Source: Bordetella parapertussis (GTDB lineage: Bacteria > Pseudomonadota > Gammaproteobacteria > Burkholderiales > Burkholderiaceae_A). Taken from it: 64,000 nt of DNA. The notes below the pieces were generated by a model that saw only the letters and a program-made list of their open reading frames with translations, was not told where the DNA came from and ran no database searches. The stretch covers positions 83,249 to 147,248 of the forward strand of contig CAMCRF010000005.1 in the NCBI GenBank assembly GCA_945877235.1, in the 5' to 3' direction. The stretch's first letter is position 1. Each line of letters opens with the position of its first letter. Below, in pieces: positions 32,514 through 41,550 of the stretch. A program made the translations under genes and the position numbers.

Positions 32514-32532
32514 TTAGTACTTTCTTAGTACT
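32514..32532 (-). promoter_or_regulatory. Direct-repeat operator of the antitoxin gene
   Basis: TTAGTACT occurs twice, at 32514-32521 and 32525-32532, eleven bases apart (one helical turn). Each contains the palindrome AGTACT. It lies ten bases upstream of the antitoxin ATG and overlaps the stop of the ABC transporter gene. Phd/YefM proteins repress their own genes from paired palindromes. Confidence 0.5.
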
Positions 32533-34514
32533 CATTCAAGAGGCCCCATCTCCACCGTCCGGTCCACCCGCAGCAGCCGCTCGGGGGCATGGCTAATCAG
32601 CATCACCGTGCGGCCCTGCATAAGCTGCTCAAGGCCTCTCAGGACAGCCTGCTCGCTTTCTTGATCGAGGGCACTGGTGGCCTCGTCGAGCAGGAGGATG
32701 GGTGCGTTCTTCAGAAATGCACGGGCAATGGCAATGCGCTGGCGCTGGCCGCCCGAGAGCGGTCCGCCCAGAGCACCCAAGGGCGTATCCAAACCCTGCG
32801 GCAGCTGACGAATGAAGTCTTGCGCATACGCGGCCTCCACTGCGGCCTCCAAGGCACCACGCTGCTCGGGGCTCCAGGCCTCGACTGGGAGCATGGCATG
32901 CGGCTGACCCAGTGCAATATTTTGCCGAACGGTCTGATCGAACAACACCACACGCTGACCCACCACAGCCAGCTGCGCTCGCAGTGCCTCCAGCGACAGG
33001 TTCTGAATGGGCCTGTTGAAGAGGCAGATCTCGCCGTGTGATGGCGCGTCAAACCCCGCGAGCAGATAGAGCAGCGTGCTCTTTCCACTGCCAGATGGAC
33101 CCACGAGGGCGACGGTTTCTCCTGTGGCGACTTGAAGCGAGAAGTCGGAGAGGGCGGATTTGTTGGCGAGCGGGTAGGTATACGAGACGTGGTCGAAGGT
33201 GATGGCGGGAGGTGCTGTGTGGCTGATGTGCATCTGGGGGGTGTCGCCTCCGTACACCAAGTCGGCTCCACCCCCCAGATGCACACCCGGCTCAGGGCGC
33301 CCGGCCTCACCTTCTTGCGTCACCTCGGCTGGGTGCGCATCGCCTGCGCCCTGCCCGGGCAGCGGCGGGTTCGCGCTCAGCGCGCCGTCTCTCAGGGCGT
33401 GGGCGGGGGTGGGCCCGACGACTTGTCGTACGGAGGAGGGCCCACCCCCGCCCACGCCATCAGATGCAATTGCGCGCTCAGCGCGAACCCCGCCCTCTGC
33501 CCTCTCATCGAGCAACTCAAACAACCCCTGCGCCGCCGCCAGCCCCTTTTGCAAGGTGGCATTCACATTCGTGAGTCGGCGCACCGGCTCAAAGACCATG
33601 CTCATCGCCGTAATGAAGGCCACAAACTCACCGGGTGTGAGCAGGTTCTGCTGGCTCAATTGCGATGCGACCCAGATCACCAGGGCCACCGAGAGCGCCG
33701 CAAGCACCTGCACCAACGGCACGTTCAGCGACTGCACCCGCGACACGCGAATCTGCTCTCTGCGTAGGTCTGCATTCACCTCACCAAAGGCCTGAGCCTG
33801 GGCCCGATCTGCACCGAAAAGCTTGATCTCCTGCAGGCCCTGCAGGGCACCTTCGACACGGCCCGTAAGCCGACCCATGTAGGTCTGCACCCGCTCGCTC
33901 GATCGCCGCAGCCGCTGATTGATCTTGCGAATGGCGAAGGCCAGTACAGGCGCCAAGCCCAGCACCAGCAGGGTCAGCTCCCAGGCGGTGTAGAAGAGAA
34001 ACGCCATGAGGCCTACAAGCACGAGGCTATCGCGAATGAGGATGATCCAGGCGGTACTCACGGCCTCGCTCACCTGCGCCACCTCATAGGTGATGCGCGA
34101 GAGCATGCGGCCGCCCTCCTCCTGGGCATGGCGCGGCAGGGGCAAGGCAAGCTCGTGCTCAAAGATTCGCTGACGCAGATCGGCCATGGTCTTGTGTGCC
34201 ACCGTCTGCGCGGCGACGTTCGCGAGATAGTCCGCCAGACCCTTCACCACAAACACCAAGGCAATGAGCAACGGCACGCGCCAGAGGCTTGCGGGATCCT
34301 TGGCAATGAGGCTCTCGTCAATCAGCGGCTGCATGAGTGCAGGCAGAGCGGGCTCCAGTGCAGCAGAGACCAACATGGCCAACACCGACACAACCGCAAT
34401 GCGCCAGTAGGGTCTGGCGTAGCCCAGCAGCCGCGCGTAGAGCTGGGCATCGCCCCCGGCGGAGGCCTGCGCCCGGGGGTTCTGCCGAGGGCTCTGCGGC
34501 GCCGCGCTACTCAC
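32532..34514 (-). CDS. MsbA-like lipid ABC exporter with repeat-bearing linker
   Basis: 660 residues from GTG 34514, which overlaps the phosphatase stop (CGTGAGTAG). The membrane domain with six helices spans about residues 30-320. ATPase domain: Walker A GPSGSGKST near 471, signature LSGGQRQR near 588, Walker B ILLLDEATSALD near 607. This half-transporter type flips lipid A-core or another lipid. About 85 extra residues, rich in Gly/Pro/Ala, lie between the two domains (about 340-430); they are encoded by two hairpin-forming DNA repeats that keep the frame. MsbA of E. coli (582 residues) lacks this. The longer frame starting at 34766 lies inside the phosphatase gene and is unlikely. Confidence 0.9.
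   Translation of the reverse strand: MSSAAPQSPRQNPRAQASAGGDAQLYARLLGYARPYWRIAVVSVLAMLVSAALEPALPALMQPLIDESLIAKDPASLWRVPLLIALVFVVKGLADYLANVAAQTVAHKTMADLRQRIFEHELALPLPRHAQEEGGRMLSRITYEVAQVSEAVSTAWIILIRDSLVLVGLMAFLFYTAWELTLLVLGLAPVLAFAIRKINQRLRRSSERVQTYMGRLTGRVEGALQGLQEIKLFGADRAQAQAFGEVNADLRREQIRVSRVQSLNVPLVQVLAALSVALVIWVASQLSQQNLLTPGEFVAFITAMSMVFEPVRRLTNVNATLQKGLAAAQGLFELLDERAEGGVRAERAIASDGVGGGGPSSVRQVVGPTPAHALRDGALSANPPLPGQGAGDAHPAEVTQEGEAGRPEPGVHLGGGADLVYGGDTPQMHISHTAPPAITFDHVSYTYPLANKSALSDFSLQVATGETVALVGPSGSGKSTLLYLLAGFDAPSHGEICLFNRPIQNLSLEALRAQLAVVGQRVVLFDQTVRQNIALGQPHAMLPVEAWSPEQRGALEAAVEAAYAQDFIRQLPQGLDTPLGALGGPLSGGQRQRIAIARAFLKNAPILLLDEATSALDQESEQAVLRGLEQLMQGRTVMLISHAPERLLRVDRTVEMGPLE
33227..33285. 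repeat. Palindromic element A inside the MsbA-like gene
   Basis: Perfect 17-base arms, TGTGCATCTGGGGGGTG (33227-33243) and its complement (33269-33285), enclose a 25-base loop that includes CCTCCGTACACCAAGTCGGC. The loop is closely related to that of element B in the opposite orientation, so the two are copies of one repeat family. The frame stays open through it. Confidence 0.85.
33365..33493. repeat. Palindromic element B inside the MsbA-like gene
   Basis: Inner perfect 21-base arms are at 33396-33416 (GGCGTGGGCGGGGGTGGGCC plus C) and 33438-33458, around the loop GACGACTTGTCGTACGGAGG plus A. Outer arms with TTCGCGCTCAGCGCG pair again at 33370-33384 and 33473-33487 with small mismatches. 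The whole can fold into a long hairpin. The frame stays open through it. Confidence 0.85.
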
Positions 34515-35211
34515 GCCGCAGCACCTTATCGACAAGCCAGGCCATAGACCCAACAGGCCTGAAGCTCGACTGCACCCGCGCCTTGTTGTAGTCGTGCGCA
34601 ACCCAGTCCAGGAAGGACTGGTGGGGCTTGCGCTCCGCCAGGTAGGTGCGAAAGAAATGATCGAGCACACCGGTCTTGGCCGACTTGAAATGGCCATAGA
34701 ACCAGTGCAACTCCTGGGCTGCATTCTCGATGGGCTCACCCAGCCGCACATGACGATAGAGCACACTGAAAAATCCGGCGCGGTCGGCGCCCGACTTACA
34801 GTGCACCACGGCAGGCAAGGGAATGCTGCGAATGAAGTCTGCCAATTCCAGAATCTGCTTGGGCTCCAAGAGCTCTCTCGAGTTCACGGTGGTGGTCAGC
34901 AGGTTCAGCCCTAGCTCCTGGCAGGTGCGCCTCTCGAGCCTATACCAGCCCAGATGATCATGGGCGCCACGCAGGTTCACCACACTCTTGATATCGAACG
35001 CAGCCTTGTAGCTGCGCAGAATGGCAGGGCTGGGCTGATTGGCTCGATGCAGGCCGCCAGCCAAGCGGAATCGATTGCGGTAGAGGGCACGCAGAAAGCC
35101 GTGGTCAATCAGCATGAGGTTGGCCCAGTCACGCCAGTGGCCCACAGGAAGTGCAGCCCTGCGGGCATTGCGCGCCTCACGGGCGCGCTGCGCGTCGCTG
35201 ACGCTAGACAT
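34507..35211 (-). CDS. Cysteine-based protein or lipid phosphatase (DSP-like)
   Basis: 234 residues from ATG 35211, inside the end of dnaE (TATGTCTAG). The catalytic P-loop is VVHCKSGADRAGF, the HCx5R signature of dual-specificity/tyrosine phosphatases, near residue 135. A preceding segment RLAGGLHRANQPSPAIL and SVVNLRGAHDHLGWYRLE fits the family's substrate-side region. No signal peptide, so it is cytoplasmic. It is linked by overlap to the MsbA-like gene downstream, so its substrate may be a lipid or a protein of envelope synthesis; this is inference. I know no characterised close relative. Confidence 0.82.
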   Translation of the reverse strand: MSSVSDAQRAREARNARRAALPVGHWRDWANLMLIDHGFLRALYRNRFRLAGGLHRANQPSPAILRSYKAAFDIKSVVNLRGAHDHLGWYRLERRTCQELGLNLLTTTVNSRELLEPKQILELADFIRSIPLPAVVHCKSGADRAGFFSVLYRHVRLGEPIENAAQELHWFYGHFKSAKTGVLDHFFRTYLAERKPHQSFLDWVAHDYNKARVQSSFRPVGSMAWLVDKVLRRE

Positions 35212-38200
35212 AGACCAGCTGCACATCGTCAGCGCCGAAGGCCTGGGCCAAGGCCGAGAGGTTCTCATCCGATGGGGCAATGGCAAAGCCTGGCCCCAGC
35301 CGCATGGAACACACTTCTTGGCCCGTGTGCAGCTCAACCACGACAGGACAGGCCTGGCTGGCTATGGGTGGCCTGGCTGAAGCAACTGCTGTGCGCAGCC
35401 GCTCAATAAGCTCAAGGGCCTGACGCTCGGGCGACTGGCGCTCGGTTGCCTTGGCCTGCAGCCGAATGGCCAGGGCCTTGGCATGCCGCAGGCGCACCTC
35501 GGTCATGGTGAGGATCTCCACCGCGCTGCCTCGCAGGCCACCGGAGTATTCATCGTTATCAATGCGCGCGCTGACCAGCAGGGGCTCATCTACGCGCAAG
35601 ACCGACTTGCGCGACTCAAAGAGCTCGTTGAAGACGGTGACTTCCATGCGCGCAGACCCATCGTCTAGCGCAATGACTCGCATCATGCCGCGCTTGGTCA
35701 TTTGGGCCCGGCTATCGACCACCACGCCGGCAATCCAGAGCGGCTCGCGACTGGGCACCACACGCGCAAGAGGGGTTCCGGCATATCGGCGCAGCTCCTT
35801 GGCGGCCGAGTCAAAGAGGCTACCCGAGAAGCAATAGCCCAAGGCCACCTTCTCCTCGAGCAGCGTCTCGCGCGGGCTGTACGGCGTAGCGGTGGACTGG
35901 CTCAGGCTGGCTGTGGGCAGGCTTGCTGGATCTGCGTCTCCAAAGAGGCCGCCCTGATGGGCGTTGGCCTCGGCGTCGTCGGCGGCCTGACAGGCCAAGG
36001 CAATCTGCGAGACCAGCGTGGCACGCACGGCCCGCCCAGCTTTTGGACCCTGGGGGTGCAGGCCATCGAAGGCACCCGCTTTGACGAGGGCCTCCATGGC
36101 GCGCTTGTTCACCACACGGCGATCGACCCGCGCGCAGAAGTCGAATAGATCTTTAAAGGGCCCCTGCTCGCGCGCAGCCAGAATGTTCTGCACGGCAGAT
36201 TCGCCCACACCGCGCACCGCACCTAGGCCATAGCGAATGGCCCGCGATCGCTCGGAGGGCTCCTGTTGGGGCAGCCCCTGCTCATCGACACCGCGTACCG
36301 GCTCAAACCGGTATTGACTCAGGTTGATATCGGGCGGCAGCACCCCGAGGCCATTGGCCTTGGCGTCTTGCACCAGGAAGGCCACCTTGTCGGTGTCGTC
36401 CATGTCGGAGGAGAGCGTAGCTGCGAGAAACTCTGCTGGGTAGTGCGCCTTGAGCCAGGCGGTCTGATAGGTGATGACCGCATAGGCGGCGGTGTGGCTC
36501 TTGTTAAAGCCGTACTCCGCAAACTTCTCCATGAGGTCAAAGAGCTGCGTTGCCAGCGCCTCGCTGTGGCCCTTCTTCTGTGCGCCCTCCAAAAAAATAC
36601 TGCGCTGCTGGGCCATTTCCTCGGGCTTCTTTTTCCCCATCGCCCTGCGCAGCAGGTCCGCACCACCGAGGGTGTAGCCCGCCATGATCTGGGCAATCTG
36701 CATGACCTGCTCTTGGTAAACGATGACGCCGTAGGTTGGCGAGAGGCACTCTTTTAAGTCCTCGTGGAAGTAGTCCACCCTCTGCTGACCGCGCTTACGC
36801 AGAATGAAGTCATCGACCATGCCCGAATTCAGCGGGCCCGGGCGATAGAGGGCGAGCATGGCGATGATGTCCTCGAACCGATCGGGCTGGAGCTTCACGA
36901 GGTAGCGCTTCATGCCCTGGCTCTCCACCTGGAAGATGGCCGTGGTGTTGGCTTCCTTCAACACGGTGTAAGCGGCCGGGTCGTCAAAGCCGTTGAGATC
37001 ATCGAGCTTCAGGGGCCCCTGGGGCCGCTCGGGGTAGAGGCGATTAATGGTCTCCACCGCAAGCTGAATGATGGTGAGGTTGCGCAGGCCCAGGAAGTCG
37101 AACTTCACCAGGCCAGCCGCCTCCACATCGTCCTTGTCATACATGCTCACCACGCCATCGGCGCCTTCAGAGCCTGGCGCCTGATAGAGCGGACAAAAGT
37201 CGGTCAGTCGCCCTGGGGCGATAAGCACCCCTCCAGCGTGCATGCCAATGTTGCGGGTCAAGTCCTCTAGAGGTTCCGCCACAGCCAGCAGCTCGCGAAC
37301 CTCGTCTTCCTTCTGTTCGCGCTCGGCCAGGATGGGTTCTTTCTCGCGGGCCTCTTTCAGGGAGAGCGGCTTGTTCTGAACAACTGGAATGAGCTTGGAG
37401 AGCTGGTCGCAGAAGTTGTAGGGCAGCTCCAGCACGCGGCCCGCATCACGAATCACGGCGCGCGAGGCCATGGTGCCAAAGGTCACAATCTGGCTTACCG
37501 CGTCGCGTCCATAGCGCTCCCGCACATACTCGATCACGCGCTGTCTGCGCTCCTGACAGAAGTCGATGTCGAAGTCGGGCATGCTCACCCGCTCGGGGTT
37601 CAGGAAGCGCTCAAAGAGCAAGGAGTACGGCAGCGGGTCGAGGTCGGTAATGCCCAGGCTGTAGGCCACCAAGGATCCCGCACCTGAGCCTCGGCCAGGG
37701 CCCACGGGCACGCCATTATTCTTTGCCCAGTTGATGAAGTCGGCCACGATCAGAAAGTAGCCCGGAAAGCCCATCTGAATGATGGTGTTGCACTCGAGCT
37801 CAAGCCGCGCCTCGTAGGTGGGGCGGGCGGCCTCGCGCTGCGCCTCATTCGGAAACCGCTGGAGCAGTCGCTGCTCGAGCCCCTGCGCAGAGAGGCTGCG
37901 CAGGTAGTCCTCCAGGCTCTCGCCATTGGGCGTAGGGAAGTCTGGAAGCTGCGGCTTGCCCAGCTGCAAGGTGAGATTGCAGCGCTGGGCAACCACCAGG
38001 GTATTGGCCAGGGCCTGAGGCAGGTCGGCAAACTTTTCGGCCATCTCGGCCTGGGTGGTGAGGTGCTGCTGGGCGGTAAAGCGCTTGACCCGACGGGGGT
38101 TGGCCAGGGTCTCGCCCGTGGCAATGCAGACCCGCGCCTCATGGCTGCGGTGGTCTTCGGGGTCCAAATACTGAATGGGGTGGGTGGCCACCACAGCAAT

Positions 38201-38830
38201 ACCCAGCTTCTGTGCAAGCAACAGGGTCTGCTGGTTCAGAGCATCCTCGCCCTCGCGCCCGCAGCGCTGGACCTCCAGATAAAAGCGGTCGGTGAAGATA
38301 GCCTGCGCCCGCGCTGCAGCCTCTTCGGCCTGGACCACAGAGGCGGGCGTGCCCTTTGAGAGATGCTGGCCGACCTCACCCAAGTGCGCACCCGAGAGCA
38401 TCAGCAGGCCCTCGTGCAGGGCGGCGCTGCCGCGGGTGTTGCGCTCCTGAAACCAGTGCCAGCGCAGCTCTCCACGATCGCGCTGGGCATTGGTGAGCCA
38501 GGCGCGACTCAGCAGTTCGCAGAGATGCGTGTAGCCCTGGCTGTTCTGAATGAGCAGCAGGGCCCGAAAGGGCTGATCGACAATGGCCTCGTTGGTGATC
38601 CAGACATCCGCCCCTAAGAGGGGCTTCACACCCTTGCTACGAGCGGCCTTGTAAAACTTGATGAAGCCAAATGTGTTGGCGAGATCGGTCAGCGCAAGCG
38701 CGGGCTGACCATCGTCCGCTGCCTTCTTGACGGCCTCGTCCATGCGCGTAATGCCATCGACAATGGAGAACTCGGAGTGCATCCGCAGATGCACGAATCG
38801 GGGGGCCGACGAAGGATCGATGGCGGTCAT
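35204..38830 (-). CDS. dnaE: DNA polymerase III alpha subunit
   Basis: 1,208 residues from ATG 38830; E. coli DnaE has 1,160. The N-terminal PHP domain begins FVHLRMHSEFSIVDGITRMD. The polymerase palm carries PDFDIDFCQERRQRVIEYV near residue 420 with the catalytic aspartates, and GRGSGAGSLVAYSLGITDLDP precedes it. Finger and helix-hairpin-helix regions follow (NKSHTAAYAVITYQTAWLKA), then an OB-fold near 1,000-1,080. It is the replicative polymerase core. The upstream extension of the frame to 38917 overlaps the divergent gene and lacks support. The phosphatase gene follows with overlap. Confidence 0.97.
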   Translation of the reverse strand: MTAIDPSSAPRFVHLRMHSEFSIVDGITRMDEAVKKAADDGQPALALTDLANTFGFIKFYKAARSKGVKPLLGADVWITNEAIVDQPFRALLLIQNSQGYTHLCELLSRAWLTNAQRDRGELRWHWFQERNTRGSAALHEGLLMLSGAHLGEVGQHLSKGTPASVVQAEEAAARAQAIFTDRFYLEVQRCGREGEDALNQQTLLLAQKLGIAVVATHPIQYLDPEDHRSHEARVCIATGETLANPRRVKRFTAQQHLTTQAEMAEKFADLPQALANTLVVAQRCNLTLQLGKPQLPDFPTPNGESLEDYLRSLSAQGLEQRLLQRFPNEAQREAARPTYEARLELECNTIIQMGFPGYFLIVADFINWAKNNGVPVGPGRGSGAGSLVAYSLGITDLDPLPYSLLFERFLNPERVSMPDFDIDFCQERRQRVIEYVRERYGRDAVSQIVTFGTMASRAVIRDAGRVLELPYNFCDQLSKLIPVVQNKPLSLKEAREKEPILAEREQKEDEVRELLAVAEPLEDLTRNIGMHAGGVLIAPGRLTDFCPLYQAPGSEGADGVVSMYDKDDVEAAGLVKFDFLGLRNLTIIQLAVETINRLYPERPQGPLKLDDLNGFDDPAAYTVLKEANTTAIFQVESQGMKRYLVKLQPDRFEDIIAMLALYRPGPLNSGMVDDFILRKRGQQRVDYFHEDLKECLSPTYGVIVYQEQVMQIAQIMAGYTLGGADLLRRAMGKKKPEEMAQQRSIFLEGAQKKGHSEALATQLFDLMEKFAEYGFNKSHTAAYAVITYQTAWLKAHYPAEFLAATLSSDMDDTDKVAFLVQDAKANGLGVLPPDINLSQYRFEPVRGVDEQGLPQQEPSERSRAIRYGLGAVRGVGESAVQNILAAREQGPFKDLFDFCARVDRRVVNKRAMEALVKAGAFDGLHPQGPKAGRAVRATLVSQIALACQAADDAEANAHQGGLFGDADPASLPTASLSQSTATPYSPRETLLEEKVALGYCFSGSLFDSAAKELRRYAGTPLARVVPSREPLWIAGVVVDSRAQMTKRGMMRVIALDDGSARMEVTVFNELFESRKSVLRVDEPLLVSARIDNDEYSGGLRGSAVEILTMTEVRLRHAKALAIRLQAKATERQSPERQALELIERLRTAVASARPPIASQACPVVVELHTGQEVCSMRLGPGFAIAPSDENLSALAQAFGADDVQLVYV

Positions 38831-38869
38831 GTCAGAGATTTTCGCACCTTCCCTGCGTATGATCGCGGC

Positions 38870-40567
38870 ATGCCTGCAGTTCGCCCCCTCCTGACCACGC
38901 CCCTGGCCAGCCAGCATTCATTTCTGCTGGGGCTTTTGGTTGCGGTTGGGGTGTTGGCCGCATTGCGATTGGTCATGGCCTTTGCCTGGCCCGTGCCCCT
39001 CTCCGTGGACGAGGCCCAGTACCTGGTCTGGTCGCGCGAGTTCCAGTGGGGGTACTACTCAAAGCCCCCGGTCATTGCCTGGATGCTGGGCGTGGGCAAT
39101 GCAGTCTGCCCGCAGAGCCTTGTGGGCATTGAAGGCTGCACGCGTTGGCTGCAGCCCCTAGCCATGGCCGGAGCGGGCCTGGGTGTGGCGCTCTGTGCAC
39201 ATGCCCTCTTTGGTCGGCTGCGCATTACCGCCTGGTCGCTTGCGCTCTTTTGCACCATGCCGGTGGTGGGCTTTTATGCCCAGGTCGCCAGCACAGACGC
39301 CTGGCTGCTCTGCTTCTGGTCGATGGGCCTCTACGCCTTCATTCGAGCCAATGAGCGTCCCGCCGTGCAGATCCGCGGGGTGCCCGCGCCCGTCGAGGGC
39401 CGGGTGCTGGAGTGGTGGATTCTGGTGGGCGTCTGCACGGGCCTGGGGCTGCTTACCAAATACAGCATGGGTGCCTTTGTCATCTCGGCCTTTGTGTTTC
39501 TGCTCTCAGAGCGCCAGCTCATGCGGCCCGGACCGTGGATTGCCGCAGGTGTGGCATTTATTGTCTACGCGCCCAACCTGGCCTGGAATGCGCACTGGGG
39601 GTTCCCAACCTTTGGTCACCATGCAGACATCCTCGTGCACGATGCACCCACGGGACAGGGCATTGAGGGGCTGCTCTCCTTTTTTGGCGCGCAGTGGCTG
39701 CTCTTTGGGCCTGTGCTCTTTGGCATGCTCTGGTTCGGAACGGCTCGCAAACTCATCCGCGACGCAGCGGGCGTTCGCCCACCCTTTTCAAATGATGTGA
39801 GCCGTGGCATTCGCATGGCGCTCTGCTTCGCCTGGCCGATTCTGCTGATTGCGCTGGTGCAAAGCGGCCTCTCGCGCTCCCATGCGAACTGGGCAGCGCC
39901 AGCTGCCATTGGCATTTCCATTGCGGCAGCAGCCTGGTGGATGGCCGAGAGTGCGGGGCGCGGGGCACGCCTGTCGCGGGGCACGCAGACTGCACTGTGG
40001 GGAAGCCTATTGGGTCAGGGTCTGGTAGCTGCCCTGCTGCTCGTGCTGCCGTGGATTGTGCAGGCCTCTGGATGGACCGGTGACCGCGCACGCGACCCTT
40101 TCGTTCGACTGGCTGGCTTTTCGGAGACGGCCGAAGCACTGCGACCCCTGGCACAGGCTCGGGCACAGACAGACACCCCACTCAGCATTCTGGCGCGTGA
40201 CCGCGACCTGCTGGCAGGGTTGGCGGCGTATCTACCCGAGGCGCGCGTCTATTACTGGGATCGTGAGCCACAAGACCCGCTCAAGCCACTGAAGGCTGAG
40301 AACCACTGGGCCTTGCAAAAACCGCTCTCCAAACAGGCGGTGCAGCCAGACGAGGCCTGGCTGCTCATTCAGCGCGTGCCCATCTGCCAGGGCCAGCCCC
40401 GCCCTGAGCAGACATTGTTGGACGATATTGCGCTGCAGTTTGATCGCCAACGGCCCCTCTCAAGTACGCATGCAGAAGCCGCCCGCACCTTAAACGAAGT
40501 TCGACTTAAGGGCCTTTCATCCATGGGCGTGAGCGCCACTTGGGTCTCGCGACCCATGTCCCAGTAG
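38870..40567 (+). CDS. ArnT-like GT39 membrane glycosyltransferase
   Basis: 565 residues from ATG 38870, the first start clear of divergent dnaE. About eleven membrane segments. SVDEAQYLVWSREFQWGYYSKPPVIAWML near residue 40 carries the acidic residue and the YYSKPP motif of GT-C/GT39 enzymes; STDAWLLCFWSMGLYAF fits the second conserved loop. These enzymes take a sugar from undecaprenyl phosphate and add it to lipid A, glycan or protein on the periplasmic side. First of four consecutive plus-strand genes for lipid-linked sugar handling. Acceptor unknown. Confidence 0.85.
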   Translation: MPAVRPLLTTPLASQHSFLLGLLVAVGVLAALRLVMAFAWPVPLSVDEAQYLVWSREFQWGYYSKPPVIAWMLGVGNAVCPQSLVGIEGCTRWLQPLAMAGAGLGVALCAHALFGRLRITAWSLALFCTMPVVGFYAQVASTDAWLLCFWSMGLYAFIRANERPAVQIRGVPAPVEGRVLEWWILVGVCTGLGLLTKYSMGAFVISAFVFLLSERQLMRPGPWIAAGVAFIVYAPNLAWNAHWGFPTFGHHADILVHDAPTGQGIEGLLSFFGAQWLLFGPVLFGMLWFGTARKLIRDAAGVRPPFSNDVSRGIRMALCFAWPILLIALVQSGLSRSHANWAAPAAIGISIAAAAWWMAESAGRGARLSRGTQTALWGSLLGQGLVAALLLVLPWIVQASGWTGDRARDPFVRLAGFSETAEALRPLAQARAQTDTPLSILARDRDLLAGLAAYLPEARVYYWDREPQDPLKPLKAENHWALQKPLSKQAVQPDEAWLLIQRVPICQGQPRPEQTLLDDIALQFDRQRPLSSTHAEAARTLNEVRLKGLSSMGVSATWVSRPMSQ

Positions 40568-40576
40568 AATCCGGCG

Positions 40577-41548
40577 ATGCACAGCCTCGACGTCTCAATT
40601 GTCATTCCCATCTACAACGAAGTAGAGACCCTGCCCCGATTGGTCGAGCGCGTACGGGAGGCTATGACGCCAGGCTGGGGAGATGGAGACGAAGCCCAGT
40701 TCGAACTGGTGCTGGTTGACGATGGCTCACGCGATGGTTCTCGCAAGCTCTTGAAGTCTCTCGCCGCCCAAACGCCCTGGCTCCAGGTGCGCTACCTTAT
40801 TCGCAACTATGGCCAGAGCACCGCCCTTCAGGCAGGGTTCGATGCGGCACGCGGTCGGTTCATTGTGACCCTAGATGGAGATCTGCAGAACGACCCGCTC
40901 GACATCCCGATGATGATTCAGATGCTTCGGGACGACGAGGAGATTGATATGGTCTCGGGCTGGCGCAAAGAGCGGCAAGATGCAGAGCTCTCTCGCAAGC
41001 TGCCCAGCAAAATGGCCAATGCGCTCATCAGCAAAGTCACCAAGGTGCAGCTGCATGACTATGGCTGTGCACTCAAGGCCTATCGCGCGCAGATCATTCA
41101 CGACCTCAGGCTCTATGGCGAGCTGCACCGATTCATTCCGGCACTGGCGGCAGAGGTGGGCGCACGCATTGTAGAGGTACCCGTGCGCCATCATGCCCGC
41201 AGCGCTGGCGTCTCCAAGTACGGCATTGACCGCACCATTCGCGTCATTCTCGACCTGCTCTGGATTCGATTCACGATGCGGTTTCTACATCGGCCCATTC
41301 ATGCCTTCGGCGGCGTGGCCCTGTTTATGCTGTTCTTCGGGCTAAGCATCCTGGGCTGGCTGGGCTTTGAAAAGCTGGTGCTCGGCGAAGACATTGGCGG
41401 CCGGCCGTTGCTTTTCCTGGGTGTGCTGCTCACCCTCATGGGCACGCAGCTATTGGCCGTGGGCTTGCTTGGCGAACTGCTCATTCGGATCTATCACGAG
41501 CCCTCGGGCCGACGGCAGTACTTGTTGAGGAATGAGCGCGAGATCTAG
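40577..41548 (+). CDS. ArnC/DPM1-like undecaprenyl-phosphate glycosyltransferase
   Basis: 323 residues. The N-terminal GT2 domain has SIVIPIYNEVETLPRLVERV, LVDDGSRDGSRKLL, YGQSTALQAGFDAARG and TLDGDLQNDP (the DxD). Two membrane segments lie at the C-terminus (about residues 235-260 and 270-295), as in ArnC and GtrB. It charges undecaprenyl phosphate with a sugar from a nucleotide donor at the cytoplasmic face; the ArnT-like enzymes next door would then use it. Nine bases separate it from the previous gene. Confidence 0.9.
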   Translation: MHSLDVSIVIPIYNEVETLPRLVERVREAMTPGWGDGDEAQFELVLVDDGSRDGSRKLLKSLAAQTPWLQVRYLIRNYGQSTALQAGFDAARGRFIVTLDGDLQNDPLDIPMMIQMLRDDEEIDMVSGWRKERQDAELSRKLPSKMANALISKVTKVQLHDYGCALKAYRAQIIHDLRLYGELHRFIPALAAEVGARIVEVPVRHHARSAGVSKYGIDRTIRVILDLLWIRFTMRFLHRPIHAFGGVALFMLFFGLSILGWLGFEKLVLGEDIGGRPLLFLGVLLTLMGTQLLAVGLLGELLIRIYHEPSGRRQYLLRNEREI

Positions 41549-41550
41549 GC

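Noticed and set aside
33365..33493. Possibility that element B is a transcription terminator
   Set aside because: It lies in the middle of an open frame and no T-run follows on either strand.
32532..34766. Long N-terminal extension of the MsbA-like protein
   Set aside because: The extra 84 codons lie inside the phosphatase gene and have no membrane or domain features; GTG 34514 overlaps the phosphatase stop and fits operon coupling.
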